The notes under the pieces: generated by a model
Databases searched by the model: none
Seen by the model: the letters and a program-made list of their open reading frames with translations, nothing else
What the model was told of the DNA's origin: nothing
Source of the DNA: Actinomyces capricornis
GTDB taxonomy: Bacteria > Actinomycetota > Actinomycetes > Actinomycetales > Actinomycetaceae
Direction: 5' to 3'
DNA: 64,000 nucleotides
Assembly: GCF_019974135.1 (NCBI RefSeq)
Contig: NZ_AP025017.1
Coordinates: forward strand, 682,001 to 746,000
Position numbers and translations under genes: made by a program
In this document: positions 43,304 to 54,592 of the stretch, one piece after another
Position numbering within the stretch: the stretch's first letter is position 1
Layout of the letters: each line of letters begins with the position of its first letter

Positions 43304-44292
43304 GCGTCCTCCTGGGTGCTCGTGGGCTCACTGGTGGCGCTGGTGGCCTCCTGCGCGGCCTCCTGCTCCGGCTCGGCGCTGGGCTCGGGCTGGGCGGCCC
43401 GGGGCTGGTGCACGCGGGGGGCGGGGGCGCCGGGCATGGCGGGCATGCCCGAGAGTCCCGTGCCGCGCTCCGTGCGGGGCGCGGCCGCCTGGCCGCCGGG
43501 GGCCACGGCGCGCTCCGGGGAGGCCTCGGCCAGGTCCAGCTCCTGGCCGCGGGCGCGCAGGACGCGGGGCACGGAGTCCTCCACGGCCCTGCCCGCGGCG
43601 TCCAGGGCCGGGGCGGCGGCGGAGTTGGTGGAGGCGTAGACGCCGGGCATGGGCTTCTGGCCCGGGTGGGCGCCGGTGGCGGCGTAGGCGCGCATCTTGT
43701 CCTGGGCGACCTCGCCCTGGGTCCGCTTGGCGCGGATGCGCTGGCGGTGGGTCAGGGCCAGGGCGCCCACCGCGGCGATGACCAGCAGCAGGGCGGTCAG
43801 CTGCATGGTGACCACGTGCTGGCCGAAGAGCACCTCGGCGATAGTGGGCGGGACGGCCAGCCTCCCGTCGTCGAGCCCGGCGGCCGCCGGCAGGGGCGTG
43901 CGCACGACGACGGCGACCAGGACGGCGACCAGCGCCATGCCCATGACGATCAGGAGGGGGCGCTGCAGCGGGGAGGTGGTGCCGGCCACGGGCTCCTCGC
44001 CGCCCACGCCGACGAGCATGATGACGAACAGCACGAGGGTCATGACGGCCCCGGTGTAGACCACGACCTGGGTCATGCCCAGGAAGGGGGCCTCGGAGGC
44101 GATGTAGAGCACCGCCAGGCCGATCATGATGCCGATCATGTTGATGGCGGCGCTCACCGCCCGCTTGGCGGTGAGCACGCCCAGGCCGCAGGCCACGGTC
44201 ACCAGGGCGACGACGCCGAAGAGGACGGCCTCGCCGGTGGTCATGGCCCCCTGCTGGCTCAGGGCGGCTGAGGCGTGTGCGAGCGGGGTCAT
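43300..44292 (-). CDS. nuoJ: NADH-quinone oxidoreductase subunit J with a long C-terminal tail
   Basis: 330 residues, against about 170-260 in most homologues. The membrane part (residues ~20-185) holds five helices, including the kinked-helix region [20 protein letters not shown]. From about residue 185 there is a hydrophilic tail rich in Ala, Pro, Gln and Glu ([20 protein letters not shown]) with no counterpart in typical NuoJ. ATG start overlaps the nuoI stop (ATGA). Confidence 0.93.
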   Translation of the reverse strand: MTPLAHASAALSQQGAMTTGEAVLFGVVALVTVACGLGVLTAKRAVSAAINMIGIMIGLAVLYIASEAPFLGMTQVVVYTGAVMTLVLFVIMLVGVGGEEPVAGTTSPLQRPLLIVMGMALVAVLVAVVVRTPLPAAAGLDDGRLAVPPTIAEVLFGQHVVTMQLTALLLVIAAVGALALTHRQRIRAKRTQGEVAQDKMRAYAATGAHPGQKPMPGVYASTNSAAAPALDAAGRAVEDSVPRVLRARGQELDLAEASPERAVAPGGQAAAPRTERGTGLSGMPAMPGAPAPRVHQPRAAQPEPSAEPEQEAAQEATSATSEPTSTQEDA

Positions 44293-44978
44293 CGCAGGGC
44301 CTCCTCGACGGGGTGAGAGGTGGGGCCGGGCACGGGCCGGGCGGTGTCCAGGGTGGGGTCCTCGGGCCGGTGGGCGCGCACCCACTCGATCTGGTCGCGG
44401 GTGGGGCCGGTGACGGCGCCGCGGTAGTAGTCGCCGTCCTCGGTGCCGGCCACCATGGGGTGGGGGGCCTCCAGGCCGCCGGGGGGCACGGGGGCGAGCA
44501 GGTCGTCCTTCTCGTAGATGAGGCCGGTGCGGTTGGGGCCCACGAGCTCGTCGAAGTCGGTGGACATGGTCAGGGCCCGGGTGGGGCAGGCCTCGATGCA
44601 CAGGCCGCAGAAGATGCAGCGCAGGTAGTTGATCTGGTAGACGCGCCCGTAGCGCTCCCCGGGGGAGTACTGGGCGCCGGGCTCATTGGAGGCCGCCTCG
44701 ACGTAGATGGCGTCGGCGGGGCAGGCCCAGGCGCACAGCTCGCAGCCGATGCACTTCTCCAGGCCGTCCTCGTAGCGGTTGAGCCGGTGCCTGCCGTGGT
44801 AGCGGGGCATGGGCTGGGCGGGCTCGAAGGGGTACTGCTCGGTGACCACGGGGCGGAACATCGAGGAGATGGTCACGCCGTAGCCCGCCACGGGGGCGAA
44901 GAGGCGCGCCAGGCCGGAGGGGGCGTCGCGCAGCCACTGCTCGTGGTCGGCGTCGGAGGGGGTGGGCTTGTCAGTCAT
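44289..44978 (-). CDS. nuoI: NADH-quinone oxidoreductase subunit I
   Basis: 229 residues. Two [4Fe-4S] ferredoxin motifs, [12 protein letters not shown] and [12 protein letters not shown], carry clusters N6a and N6b, which pass electrons to NuoB. The tail after residue ~165 ([20 protein letters not shown]) is standard for actinobacteria. The ATG at 44978 follows GGAGGA by about 6 nt and overlaps the end of nuoH by 8 nt. Confidence 0.96.
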   Translation of the reverse strand: MTDKPTPSDADHEQWLRDAPSGLARLFAPVAGYGVTISSMFRPVVTEQYPFEPAQPMPRYHGRHRLNRYEDGLEKCIGCELCAWACPADAIYVEAASNEPGAQYSPGERYGRVYQINYLRCIFCGLCIEACPTRALTMSTDFDELVGPNRTGLIYEKDDLLAPVPPGGLEAPHPMVAGTEDGDYYRGAVTGPTRDQIEWVRAHRPEDPTLDTARPVPGPTSHPVEEALR

Positions 44979-46416
44979 CGTTGTCCTCCTGGGAGGGGTC
45001 CTCAAGGCCGAGGGCGAGCGCGGGCAGGGCGGCCGCGTCGTCGCTCGGCTGGGAGTCGGTGGTCTCCTGCGGTGCGCCCTGGGCCCGCCGGGCACGGGGC
45101 GAGGGCGGCAGGTGCTCGCCGGGCAGCGGGGGCACGGGGTAGCCGCCGGCGAAGGCCAGGTGCTCGGCCCCGGGTGCGGTGATCTGCGCCCCGTCCTCGC
45201 CGTCCTCCCAGTCCTCGTCCTCCTGGGTGCCCGCGGCCTCGTCGGCCTCCTTGTCCGGCAGGAGGAAGAGGATGAGCATGGCCACCAGGAACAGGACGGC
45301 GAGGATGAGCAGCAGGGACTGCACCGAGGCCCCGGAGAAGGAGCGGTAGGCCTGGACGACGGCGACCATGACGAACCACGCCAGGGAGACGGGGATGAGG
45401 AGCTTCCAGCCCAGCCTCATGAACTGGTCGTAGCGGATGCGCACGAGGGTGCCGCGAGTCCAGACCATGAAGAACATGACCATCCACACCTTGGCGATGA
45501 ACCACAGCATGGGCCACCAGCCGCTGTTGGCGCCCTCCCAGAAGCTGGCCAGGATGACCGAGCGCCAGCCGCCCAGGAACAGGGTGACGCACACGGCCGA
45601 GACGTTGAACATGTTGATGTACTCGGCCAGGAAGTACCAGGCGAACTTCATCGAGGAGTACTCGACCATGTGCCCGGCCACGAGCTCGCCCTCGGCCTCG
45701 GGCAGGTCGAAGGGCAGGCGGTTGACCTCCCCGATCATGGAGACCACGTAGATGAGGAAGGAGGGGATCATGGCCAGGGCCCACCACATCCGCTCCTGGG
45801 CGGCCACGATCCCGGAGGTGGACATGGTGCCCGAGGCCAGGAAGACGGTGAGGATGGACAGGCTCATGCTCAGCTCGTAGGAGATGACCTGGGCGGCGCT
45901 GCGCACGGCTCCCAGCAGCGGGTAGGTGGAGTGGGAGGACCAGCCGCCCAGGATGATGCCGTAGACGCCGAAGGCGGTGATGGCCAGGATGTAGAGCACC
46001 GCCACCGGGAAGTCGGTCAGCTGCAGGGGGGTGGAGTGGCCCAGGATCGAGACCTGGGGCCCGAAGGGGATGACCGCGTAGACCATGAAGGCGCTGAAGG
46101 CGGCCAGGAGCGGGGCCAGGATGTAGACGAGCCTCTCGGCCCCCTTGAGCCAGAAGTCCTCCTTCATGATGAGCTTGCCGGCGTCGGCGATGGCCTGGAG
46201 CAGGCCCAGAGGGCCGTTGACATTGGGGCCCAGGCGGGTCTGCATGCGGGCCAGGCCGCGGCGCTCGACCCACAGGGCCATGATGACGCTGACGATGAGG
46301 AAGGCGACGATGAAGCCGGCCTTGATGAGGGTCAGCCACCAGGTCTCCTGGGAGAAGTCGGCGACGACGCCGCCAAGGTCCGGTGCGGCCTGCATGGGGG
46401 CCGTGGTGGTGGTCAT
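44971..46416 (-). CDS. nuoH: NADH-quinone oxidoreductase subunit H with an acidic C-terminal tail
   Basis: 481 residues; usual length 330-430. Eight helices with the quinone-site segments [38 protein letters not shown] and [20 protein letters not shown]. From about residue 390 it continues as an acidic then Pro-rich tail ([13 protein letters not shown], then [20 protein letters not shown]). The start shares one base with the nuoG stop (TGATG). Confidence 0.95.
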   Translation of the reverse strand: MTTTTAPMQAAPDLGGVVADFSQETWWLTLIKAGFIVAFLIVSVIMALWVERRGLARMQTRLGPNVNGPLGLLQAIADAGKLIMKEDFWLKGAERLVYILAPLLAAFSAFMVYAVIPFGPQVSILGHSTPLQLTDFPVAVLYILAITAFGVYGIILGGWSSHSTYPLLGAVRSAAQVISYELSMSLSILTVFLASGTMSTSGIVAAQERMWWALAMIPSFLIYVVSMIGEVNRLPFDLPEAEGELVAGHMVEYSSMKFAWYFLAEYINMFNVSAVCVTLFLGGWRSVILASFWEGANSGWWPMLWFIAKVWMVMFFMVWTRGTLVRIRYDQFMRLGWKLLIPVSLAWFVMVAVVQAYRSFSGASVQSLLLILAVLFLVAMLILFLLPDKEADEAAGTQEDEDWEDGEDGAQITAPGAEHLAFAGGYPVPPLPGEHLPPSPRARRAQGAPQETTDSQPSDDAAALPALALGLEDPSQEDNDD

Positions 46417-49316
46417 CAGTGCGCCTCCCCGGTGGTCTCAGGAGTGGTGGCTGCGGCGAAGGGCGCCGCCGGGGCGGTGGCGCCTCCCGGCGGGGAGCCG
46501 GCGCTGAGGCGCACCGGCGAGCCGTGCCCGACCCCCAGGGTCTGGCGCACGGTGGAGCCGGCCGAGCACTCGGGCAGCCAGACCGTGCCCTCGGCCACGG
46601 CCCCAACGGCGGCGGGCAGGGTGATCCGGCCCTGGGGGGAGGCGATGGTCACCGGGTCCCCGGGGCGCAGGCCCAGGCCGGCGGCCAGGTCGGTGGCGAT
46701 CCTGGCCACGGGCTGCAGGGCGGTGGCGGCCAGGAAGGGCTCGCCGTCCTGGAGCCGGCCGGCGTCGAGCATGGGCTTGTGGGTGGCCAGGTGGGCGGCT
46801 ACGCCCTCGGCGGGGGCGCCGGCGGGCTCCTGGGTCGCGGCGCTGTCCTGCGCGGGGGGCTCCTGAACGGGGACGTCCTGCGCGGGGGCGTCCTCGGCGC
46901 CGCTGAGGGCGTGAGCCGGCCCGGTGGGGGTCACGCGCGGGCGCTGCCCGGCCCACAGGCCCAGGGCGGCGAGCTCGGCGTGGAGGGCCTCCAGGTCGGC
47001 CACGCCCAGGTCGGCGCCCATCTCGGCGGCGAGCATGCCCAGGACCTGGCGGTCGGTGCGGGCGCGCGAGACGTGGGCCTGGCCGAAGGGCCGCACGCGG
47101 CCCTCCCAGTTGACGAAGGTCCCGTTCTTCTCCACGGCCGGGGCCACGGGCAGGACGACGTCGGCGGCCTCGCTGACCTCGGAGCGGCGCACCTCGAGCT
47201 GGATGACGGTGCCGGCCTGGGACAGGGCGGTGCGTGCCAGGGCGGGGTCGGGCAGGTCGCGCAGGTCCACCCCGCCGATGACCAGGCCGGTCAGGTCCCC
47301 CTGGGCCAGGGCGGTGAGGATGGCGGTGGTGTCGCGGCCCGGGGCGGCGGGCAGCTCGGCGCCCTCGGCCATGCCCCAGGCGCGCTCGACCTGCCGGCGG
47401 GCGGCGGCATCGGCCACGGGGCGGCCCCCGGGCAGCAGGCCGGGCAGCAGGCCGGCCTCGATGCCCCCGCGCTCCCCGGCGCGGCGCGGCACCCAGGCCA
47501 GGCGGGCGCCCAGGGCGGTGGCCAGGACGTCGACGACGCTGAGCAGGCCGGGCACGGCCGCGGCGCGCTCGCCCACGATGATGGTGGCGCCGGGGGCGCG
47601 CAGGGCCTCGACGAGCTCGGGGTGGGTGCGGGGCAGCAGGGCGAGGGTGCGCGCCTCCTGTCCCGGGGCGGCCAGGATCGCCTGGGCGGAGAGCTTGCGG
47701 CTGCCGTTGGTCAGGCCGGGGGCGATGGTGGCCACGCGCACGCCGCCGGCGAGCACCCCCTTGCGCAGGCGCAGGAACAGGGAGCCGCACTCGTCCTCGG
47801 GCTCCAGGGCCACCAGGAGCACCTGGCCGGCGCTCTCCAGGGAGCGGTAGGTGACCTCCCCCAGGCCGGTGCCGGCCACGCGCGCGGCCAGGAAGGAGTC
47901 CTCCTCGCTGCTGTGGTCGCGCACGCGCTGGTCGATGTCGTGGGTGCCCAGGACGGTGCGGGCGAAGCGGGACCAGGCCCAGGCGTCCTCCAGGGTCAGA
48001 CGGCCGCCCGGCAGCAGGCCGACCCCGCCCCGGCCCTTGGCGTCCTCCAGGGCGCGGGCGGCGGTGTCCAGGGCGTCGGACCAGCTGGTGGCCACCAGTT
48101 CGCCGGTGTCCTCGTCGCGCACCAGGGGCACGGTGAGGCGGTCGGGCAGGCTGGACCAGGGGAAGGCGAAGCGGTCCTTGTCGGTGATCCACTCCTCGTT
48201 GACCTCGGGGTCGTTGCCGGCCAGGCGGCGCAGGACCGTGCCGCGACGCATGTCCACGCGGATGGCCGAGCCCGAGGCGTCGTGCTCGGTGACCGAGTCG
48301 GTGGAGACCAGGTCCATGGGCCGGGCGCGGAAGCGGTAGCGGGCGCTGGTCAGCGCGCCCACCGGGCAGATCTGGATGATGTTGCCCGAGAAGTAGGAGG
48401 CGAAGGGGCGCCCGGAGGCGTCCATGTCCACCAGGCCCGGCCCGGTTCCCGGCCCGCCGGCCAGGCCCCCGGCCACGCCCGGGTCCCCTCCGGGGCCGGC
48501 CAGGTCGTCGGCGGCGCTCAGGCCGTGGCCCCCGCGGATGGTGGAGGAGGGACCGGCGTGGGGGTCGTGGAAGTCCAGGACCTGGGGGTCGAAGCGGCCG
48601 ATCTGCTCGGAGTACAGGCCCCCGGCGTGCTCGGGGTGGCCGTCCATGTCGGTGGAGGGGTGGCCCCCGCCGCGCCCCTGGAGGGCGATGAAGGGGTCTC
48701 CGGGGATCTCCCGGGCGAAGCGCACGCAGCGCTGGCACAGGATGCAGCGGTCCCGGTCGAGCAGGACGTTGCTGGTCAGGCGCAGCGGCTTGGGGAAGGT
48801 GCGCTTGACGTCGGTGAAGCGGGTGGCGCTGCGGGCCCCGGAGGCCATGAGCTCCAGGGCCTGGTTCTGCAGGGGGCACTCCCCGCCCTTGTCGCACACG
48901 GGGCAGTCCAGGGGGTGGTTGATGAGGAGGAACTCCATGGTGCCGGCCTGGGCCTTGGCGGCGACCTCGCTGGTGGCCTGGGTGGAGATCTCCATGCCCT
49001 CCATGGCGGTCATGGCGCAGGAGGGCTGGGGCTTGGGCATGGGGCGCACGACGCCGTCGCGCCCGGGCATGGCCACCTCCACCAGGCACTGGCGGCAGTT
49101 GGCCGAGGGCGCCAGGAGCGGGTGGTCGCAGAAGCGGGGGATGCGCACTCCCACCTGCTCGGCGGCGCGGATGAGCAGGGTGCCCTTCTCCACGCTCACC
49201 GGCATGCCGTCGATGGTCATGGTCACCATCTCGGCGGCGGCCGGGACAGCGGGCACGGAGCCCTTCTTCCCGGTCGTGCCGGTGCCGGTGGTCTTGGTCG
49301 CGGTCGTATCAGTCAT
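46416..49316 (-). CDS. nuoG: NADH-quinone oxidoreductase subunit G
   Basis: 966 residues. The N-terminal [2Fe-2S] domain (RIPRFCDHPLLAPSANCRQC), the His-Cys ligand region (LINHPLDCPVCDKGGECPLQ) and CILCQRCVRFAREIPGDPFI hold clusters N1b, N5 and N4. A molybdopterin-oxidoreductase-like domain without an active cofactor site fills the rest. Two inserts lengthen it: a Gly-rich loop near residues 275-295 and a Pro/Gln linker near 800-835 (DVPVQEPPAQDSAATQ). The ATG at 49316 lies 8 nt after nuoF. Confidence 0.95.
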   Translation of the reverse strand: MTDTTATKTTGTGTTGKKGSVPAVPAAAEMVTMTIDGMPVSVEKGTLLIRAAEQVGVRIPRFCDHPLLAPSANCRQCLVEVAMPGRDGVVRPMPKPQPSCAMTAMEGMEISTQATSEVAAKAQAGTMEFLLINHPLDCPVCDKGGECPLQNQALELMASGARSATRFTDVKRTFPKPLRLTSNVLLDRDRCILCQRCVRFAREIPGDPFIALQGRGGGHPSTDMDGHPEHAGGLYSEQIGRFDPQVLDFHDPHAGPSSTIRGGHGLSAADDLAGPGGDPGVAGGLAGGPGTGPGLVDMDASGRPFASYFSGNIIQICPVGALTSARYRFRARPMDLVSTDSVTEHDASGSAIRVDMRRGTVLRRLAGNDPEVNEEWITDKDRFAFPWSSLPDRLTVPLVRDEDTGELVATSWSDALDTAARALEDAKGRGGVGLLPGGRLTLEDAWAWSRFARTVLGTHDIDQRVRDHSSEEDSFLAARVAGTGLGEVTYRSLESAGQVLLVALEPEDECGSLFLRLRKGVLAGGVRVATIAPGLTNGSRKLSAQAILAAPGQEARTLALLPRTHPELVEALRAPGATIIVGERAAAVPGLLSVVDVLATALGARLAWVPRRAGERGGIEAGLLPGLLPGGRPVADAAARRQVERAWGMAEGAELPAAPGRDTTAILTALAQGDLTGLVIGGVDLRDLPDPALARTALSQAGTVIQLEVRRSEVSEAADVVLPVAPAVEKNGTFVNWEGRVRPFGQAHVSRARTDRQVLGMLAAEMGADLGVADLEALHAELAALGLWAGQRPRVTPTGPAHALSGAEDAPAQDVPVQEPPAQDSAATQEPAGAPAEGVAAHLATHKPMLDAGRLQDGEPFLAATALQPVARIATDLAAGLGLRPGDPVTIASPQGRITLPAAVGAVAEGTVWLPECSAGSTVRQTLGVGHGSPVRLSAGSPPGGATAPAAPFAAATTPETTGEAH

Positions 49317-49324
49317 GGCTGGCC

Positions 49325-50683
49325 TCACCGGGCCCTTTCGAAGATGGAGGAGGCCGCGTAGGGGAAGAGCTCGTTGGCCGGGGTGGTGCAGCCCGCCTCG
49401 AACTCGGCGCGGAATCTCTGAATGCCGGTCAGGACCGGGGTGGCGGCGGCGTCGCCCAGGGCGCAGAAGGAGCGGCCCGCGATGTTGCCGGCGATGTCCT
49501 CCAGCTTCTCCACATCCCCGGGCAGTCCCCGGCCGGCCTCCAGGCGCAGCATGATCTGGCGCATCCAGTAGGTGCCCTCGCGGCAGGGGGTGCACTTGCC
49601 GCAGGACTCGTGCTGGTAGAACTCGGTCCAGCGGGCCACCACGCGCACCGCCGAGACGGTCTCGTCGAAGACCTGGAGGGCGCGGGTGCCCAGCATGGAG
49701 CCGGCGCCGGCCACGGACTCGTAGTCCAGGGGGACGTCGAGCTCCTCGGGGCCGAAGATGGGGGTGGACGAGCCCCCGGGCACCCAGAACTTCAGCTCGT
49801 GGCCGGGGCGGATGCCGCCGGAGAGCTCGATGAGCTCGCGCATGGTGATGCCGAAGGGGGCCTCGTACTGGCCGGGGTGGGCCACGTGGCCCGAGACGGA
49901 GAAGATGCCGTGGCCCTTGGACTTCTCGGTGCCCATGGCGGCGTACCACTGGGCGCCGCGCGCCAGGATCGCGGGCACCGAGGCGATGGTCTCCACGTTG
50001 TTGACCACGGTGGGCCGGGCGTAGAGGCCGGCGACCGCGGGGAAGGGCGGCTTGAGGCGGGGGTGGCCGCGGCGCCCCTCCAGGGAGTCCAGCAGCGCGG
50101 TCTCCTCACCGCAGATGTAGGCGCCGGCCCCGGCGTGCGCGGTGATGCGCAGGGGCTGGGAGCCGTCCAGGCCGAAGCCGGTGGCCAGCAGGCCGGCCTC
50201 GGTGGCCTCGCGCACGGCCCCCAGGAGCCGGCGGTAGACGTGGGCGACCTCCCCGCGCAGGTAGACGAAGGCGTGGTCGCAGCCGATGGCCCGCGAGGTG
50301 ATGGCGATGCCCTCGATGAGGGCGTGGGGGTTGGCCAGGATGGTGGGGATGTCCTTGCAGGTGCCCGGCTCGGACTCGTCGGCGTTGACCACCAGGTAGC
50401 GGGGGCCGCCGTCGGGCGGGGGCAGGAAGGACCACTTCAGGCCGGTGGGGAAGCCCGCTCCCCCGCGTCCGCGCAGCCCGGAGTCCTTGACGATGCCCAC
50501 CAGGTCCTCGGGGCCGAGCTCGCGTGCACGGGCCAGGCCCTGGTAGCCGCCGTGGGCGCGGTAGGTCTCCAGGCTCCAGGAGCGCTCGGCGTCCCAGATG
50601 TCGGTCAGGACGGGGGTGAGGGTGCCGGGGGCCGTGAAGGCGGGGCCCTGGGGGTCCTGCGGCTCGTTGCTCGTCTCGCTCAC
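49325..50683 (-). CDS. nuoF: NADH-quinone oxidoreductase subunit F
   Basis: 452 residues. It binds NADH and FMN and cluster N3. FMN/NADH segments RGRGGAGFPTGLKWSF and GAGAYICGEETALLDSLEG and the cluster motif SCGKCTPCREGT with a later Cys in SFCALGD are complete. The GTG at 50683 follows GGAGG by 7 nt and overlaps the nuoE stop (GTGA). Confidence 0.96.
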   Translation of the reverse strand: MSETSNEPQDPQGPAFTAPGTLTPVLTDIWDAERSWSLETYRAHGGYQGLARARELGPEDLVGIVKDSGLRGRGGAGFPTGLKWSFLPPPDGGPRYLVVNADESEPGTCKDIPTILANPHALIEGIAITSRAIGCDHAFVYLRGEVAHVYRRLLGAVREATEAGLLATGFGLDGSQPLRITAHAGAGAYICGEETALLDSLEGRRGHPRLKPPFPAVAGLYARPTVVNNVETIASVPAILARGAQWYAAMGTEKSKGHGIFSVSGHVAHPGQYEAPFGITMRELIELSGGIRPGHELKFWVPGGSSTPIFGPEELDVPLDYESVAGAGSMLGTRALQVFDETVSAVRVVARWTEFYQHESCGKCTPCREGTYWMRQIMLRLEAGRGLPGDVEKLEDIAGNIAGRSFCALGDAAATPVLTGIQRFRAEFEAGCTTPANELFPYAASSIFERAR

Positions 50684-51431
50684 TTGCCCTCCTCCTTGGG
50701 CGCGGTCCAGTCCTTCTCCCGGGCGATGCGCAGGCCCCGCAGGGTGGGCTCGGCGCCGCCGGGGCCCTCGTCGCCGTGCCCGTCCTCGAAGCCGGCCAGG
50801 AGGCGCTCGTTGTCCTTGAAGGTCGGCAGCACCTCGGGCCCGCGGGTGGGGCTCACGGCCTCGCCGCGCTCCAGGGCGCTGACCAGGGCGACGGCGCTCT
50901 GGGGGGTCTGGTTGTCGAAGAACTCCCAGTTGACCATGACCACGGGGGCGTAGTCGCAGGCGGCGTTGCACTCCACGCGCTCCAGGCTGATGGTCCCGTC
51001 CTCGCTGGTCTCATCGGAGCCCAGGCCGGTGTGCTCGGCCACGGCCTGCCAGATCTCGTCCCCGCCCATGACGGCGCACAGGGCGTTGGTGCACACCCCC
51101 ACGTGGTAGGTGCCCGAGGGGTGGCGGCGGAACTGGCTGTAGAAGGTGGCCACTGCAGAGACCTCGGAGCGGCTCAGGGACAGCCGCTGGGCGCACAGCG
51201 CGATGCCGGCGGGAGAGACGTAGCCGTCCACGGACTGGATGAGGTGGAGCATGGGGATGAGCGCGCTGCGCTCCTGGCCCACGGGGTAGCGGGCGATGAT
51301 CTGCTCGATGTCGGCCTCCAGGCGGCCGGCGGCCTCGGGGCTGTAGCCCAGCTCCCGGGCCGGGCCGGGCTCGGCCGGCGCCTGGTCGCGGGTGGCCACG
51401 GCGTTGTTGGTGGCGCTGTCGGTGGTGCTCA

Positions 51432-51432
<1 letters not shown>
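50680..51432 (-). CDS. nuoE: NADH-quinone oxidoreductase subunit E
   Basis: 250 residues. The thioredoxin-like [2Fe-2S] domain has its four cysteines in VCTNALCAVMGG and VECNAACDYAP. A C-terminal extension of about 60 residues (AVSPTRGPEVLPTFKDNERL...) is common in actinobacterial NuoE. The nuoD stop and nuoE start share one base. Confidence 0.95.
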
Positions 51433-52822
<1,390 letters not shown>

Positions 52823-52823
<1 letters not shown>

Positions 52824-53578
52824 CAGCTGTAGGACCTCCGGGTGTCGGCGGGCGGGGTGGTGGCCCCCTTGTACTCCACGGGGATGCCTCCCAGGGGGTA
52901 GTCCTTGCGCTGGGGGTGGCCCACCCAGTCGTCGGGCATGGCGGTGCGGGTCAGGGAGGGGTGCCCGTCGAAGACGATGCCCATGAGGTCCCAGGTCTCG
53001 CGCTCGTGCCAGTCGTTGCCGGGGTAGATCGCGACGATGGAGGGGATGTGGGGGTCGGTCTCGGGGCAGGCGACCTCCAGGCGCAGCTGGCGCCCGCCGT
53101 GGGTCAGGCTCATCAACTGGATGCAGGCGTGCAGCTCACGGCCCGTCAGACCGGGGTAGTGGACCCCGCTGACGCCCAGGCACAGCTCGAAGCGCAGGTC
53201 CTGGTCGTCGCGCAGGTGCCGGGCCACCGCCAGGAGGTGCTCGCGGGCGATGAACACGGTGAGCTCACCGCGCTCGATGACGACCTTCTCAATGGCGGCG
53301 GCCGGGTCCACCCCATCCTGGGCGAGGTCCTCGGCGAGGTGGTCGACGACGTCGTCGAACCAGCCGCCGTAGGGGCGGGTGGCGGCGGGGGCCAGGGTGA
53401 TGGTCTCGGTGTGCAGGCCGTAGCCGGTGGTGTCGGAGTCGGGGGCGCCGAACTGGCCCGAGCGGGTGGCGATGACCTCCAGGGCCAGGTCGGGGCGCAC
53501 GGGGGTGCCCGCGATCTCGGGGACGGCGGGCGGCTCGGGCGCGGCGGGGGTCTGCGGGGAGGGGGTGGTCTCGCTCAT
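52823..53578 (-). CDS. nuoC: NADH-quinone oxidoreductase subunit C
   Basis: 251 residues. The 30-kDa subunit signature [20 protein letters not shown] and [20 protein letters not shown] are present. About 30 Pro/Glu-rich residues precede the domain. ATG at 53578 overlaps the nuoB stop (ATGA). Confidence 0.95.
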
Positions 53579-54195
53579 GCCAGCAGGCCCTTCATCTCGT
53601 GGGTGGGGGTGGCGGACAGGGCGGCGGCCTCGACGGCGCGGGCGATCTCCTCGCGGTGCTTGAACAGGGGCTTGCGCTCGATCTGGCGGGTGAGCTCGAG
53701 CATGGCGTTGAGCAGCATCTCGGGGCGGGGCGGGCAGCCGGGCAGGTAGATGTCCACCGGCACGATGTGGTCGCAGCCCTGGACCACGGCGTAGTTGTTG
53801 AAGATGCCGCCGGAGGAGGCGCAGGCGCCCATGGAGATGACCCACTTGGGCTCGGGCATGGAGTCGTAGACATTGCGCACGATGGGGGCCATCTTGTGGG
53901 AGACCCGGCCCGAGACGATCATGACGTCGGCGTGGCGGGGGGAGGCGCGGAAGACCTCCCAGCCGAAGCGCGCCATGTCGAAGCGGGGGGTGCCGGCGGC
54001 CATCATCTCGATGGCGCAGCAGGCCAGGCCCATGGTCACCGGCCACAGGGAGCGGGCCTGGGCCAGTCCCGCCAGCTTCTCCACCGTGGTCAGCAGGAAG
54101 CCGGGCGAGTCCACCTCGGCCGCGGCCTGGGCGGCCGGATCGTCCCGCTTGGAGGGGATGGACGCCATGAAGGCGTTGTGCTCTTTCATGCTCAT
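53575..54195 (-). CDS. nuoB: NADH-quinone oxidoreductase subunit B
   Basis: 206 residues. It holds cluster N2: the adjacent pair in [11 protein letters not shown], then [10 protein letters not shown] and [10 protein letters not shown] give all four cysteines. It lies 37 nt after nuoA, the largest gap within the core operon. Confidence 0.96.
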   Translation of the reverse strand: MSMKEHNAFMASIPSKRDDPAAQAAAEVDSPGFLLTTVEKLAGLAQARSLWPVTMGLACCAIEMMAAGTPRFDMARFGWEVFRASPRHADVMIVSGRVSHKMAPIVRNVYDSMPEPKWVISMGACASSGGIFNNYAVVQGCDHIVPVDIYLPGCPPRPEMLLNAMLELTRQIERKPLFKHREEIARAVEAAALSATPTHEMKGLLA

Positions 54196-54232
54196 ATCTG
54201 TGCCTGCCTTTCCTGCGCTCGTCTCCCCAGCC

Positions 54233-54592
54233 TCAGTCCCAGTCCAGTCCGCCGCGGCGCCACTCCAGGATGTAGGGCACGGTGATGAGGGCGATGAAGA
54301 CCAGGGCGGCGCTCAGGCCGAAGAAGCCCAGGCGGGCGAAGGCCGTGGCCCAGGGGTAGAGGAAGACGACCTCGACGTCGAAGATGATGAAGGTCATGCC
54401 CACCAGGTAGAAGGAGACGGGGAAGCGCCCGTGCTCGGTGTTGGCGGGGGTGGGGTCGATGCCGCACTCGTAGTTGGCGACCTTGACGCGGTTGTGGCGC
54501 GTGGGGCTGATGAGGGCGCTCATGGCCAGGCCGCCGACGGCCACCAGGAGGGCCACTGCCGCCATGATGAGCAGGGGGGCATAGGGGTTCAT
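54233..54592 (-). CDS. nuoA: NADH-quinone oxidoreductase subunit A
   Basis: 119 residues, three helices. [20 protein letters not shown] and [15 protein letters not shown], with the conserved Cys loop and acidic helix, define NuoA. The ATG at 54592 overlaps the stop of the menJ-like gene (ATGA), so the complex I genes are translated in series from menJ onward. Confidence 0.95.
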   Translation of the reverse strand: MNPYAPLLIMAAVALLVAVGGLAMSALISPTRHNRVKVANYECGIDPTPANTEHGRFPVSFYLVGMTFIIFDVEVVFLYPWATAFARLGFFGLSAALVFIALITVPYILEWRRGGLDWD

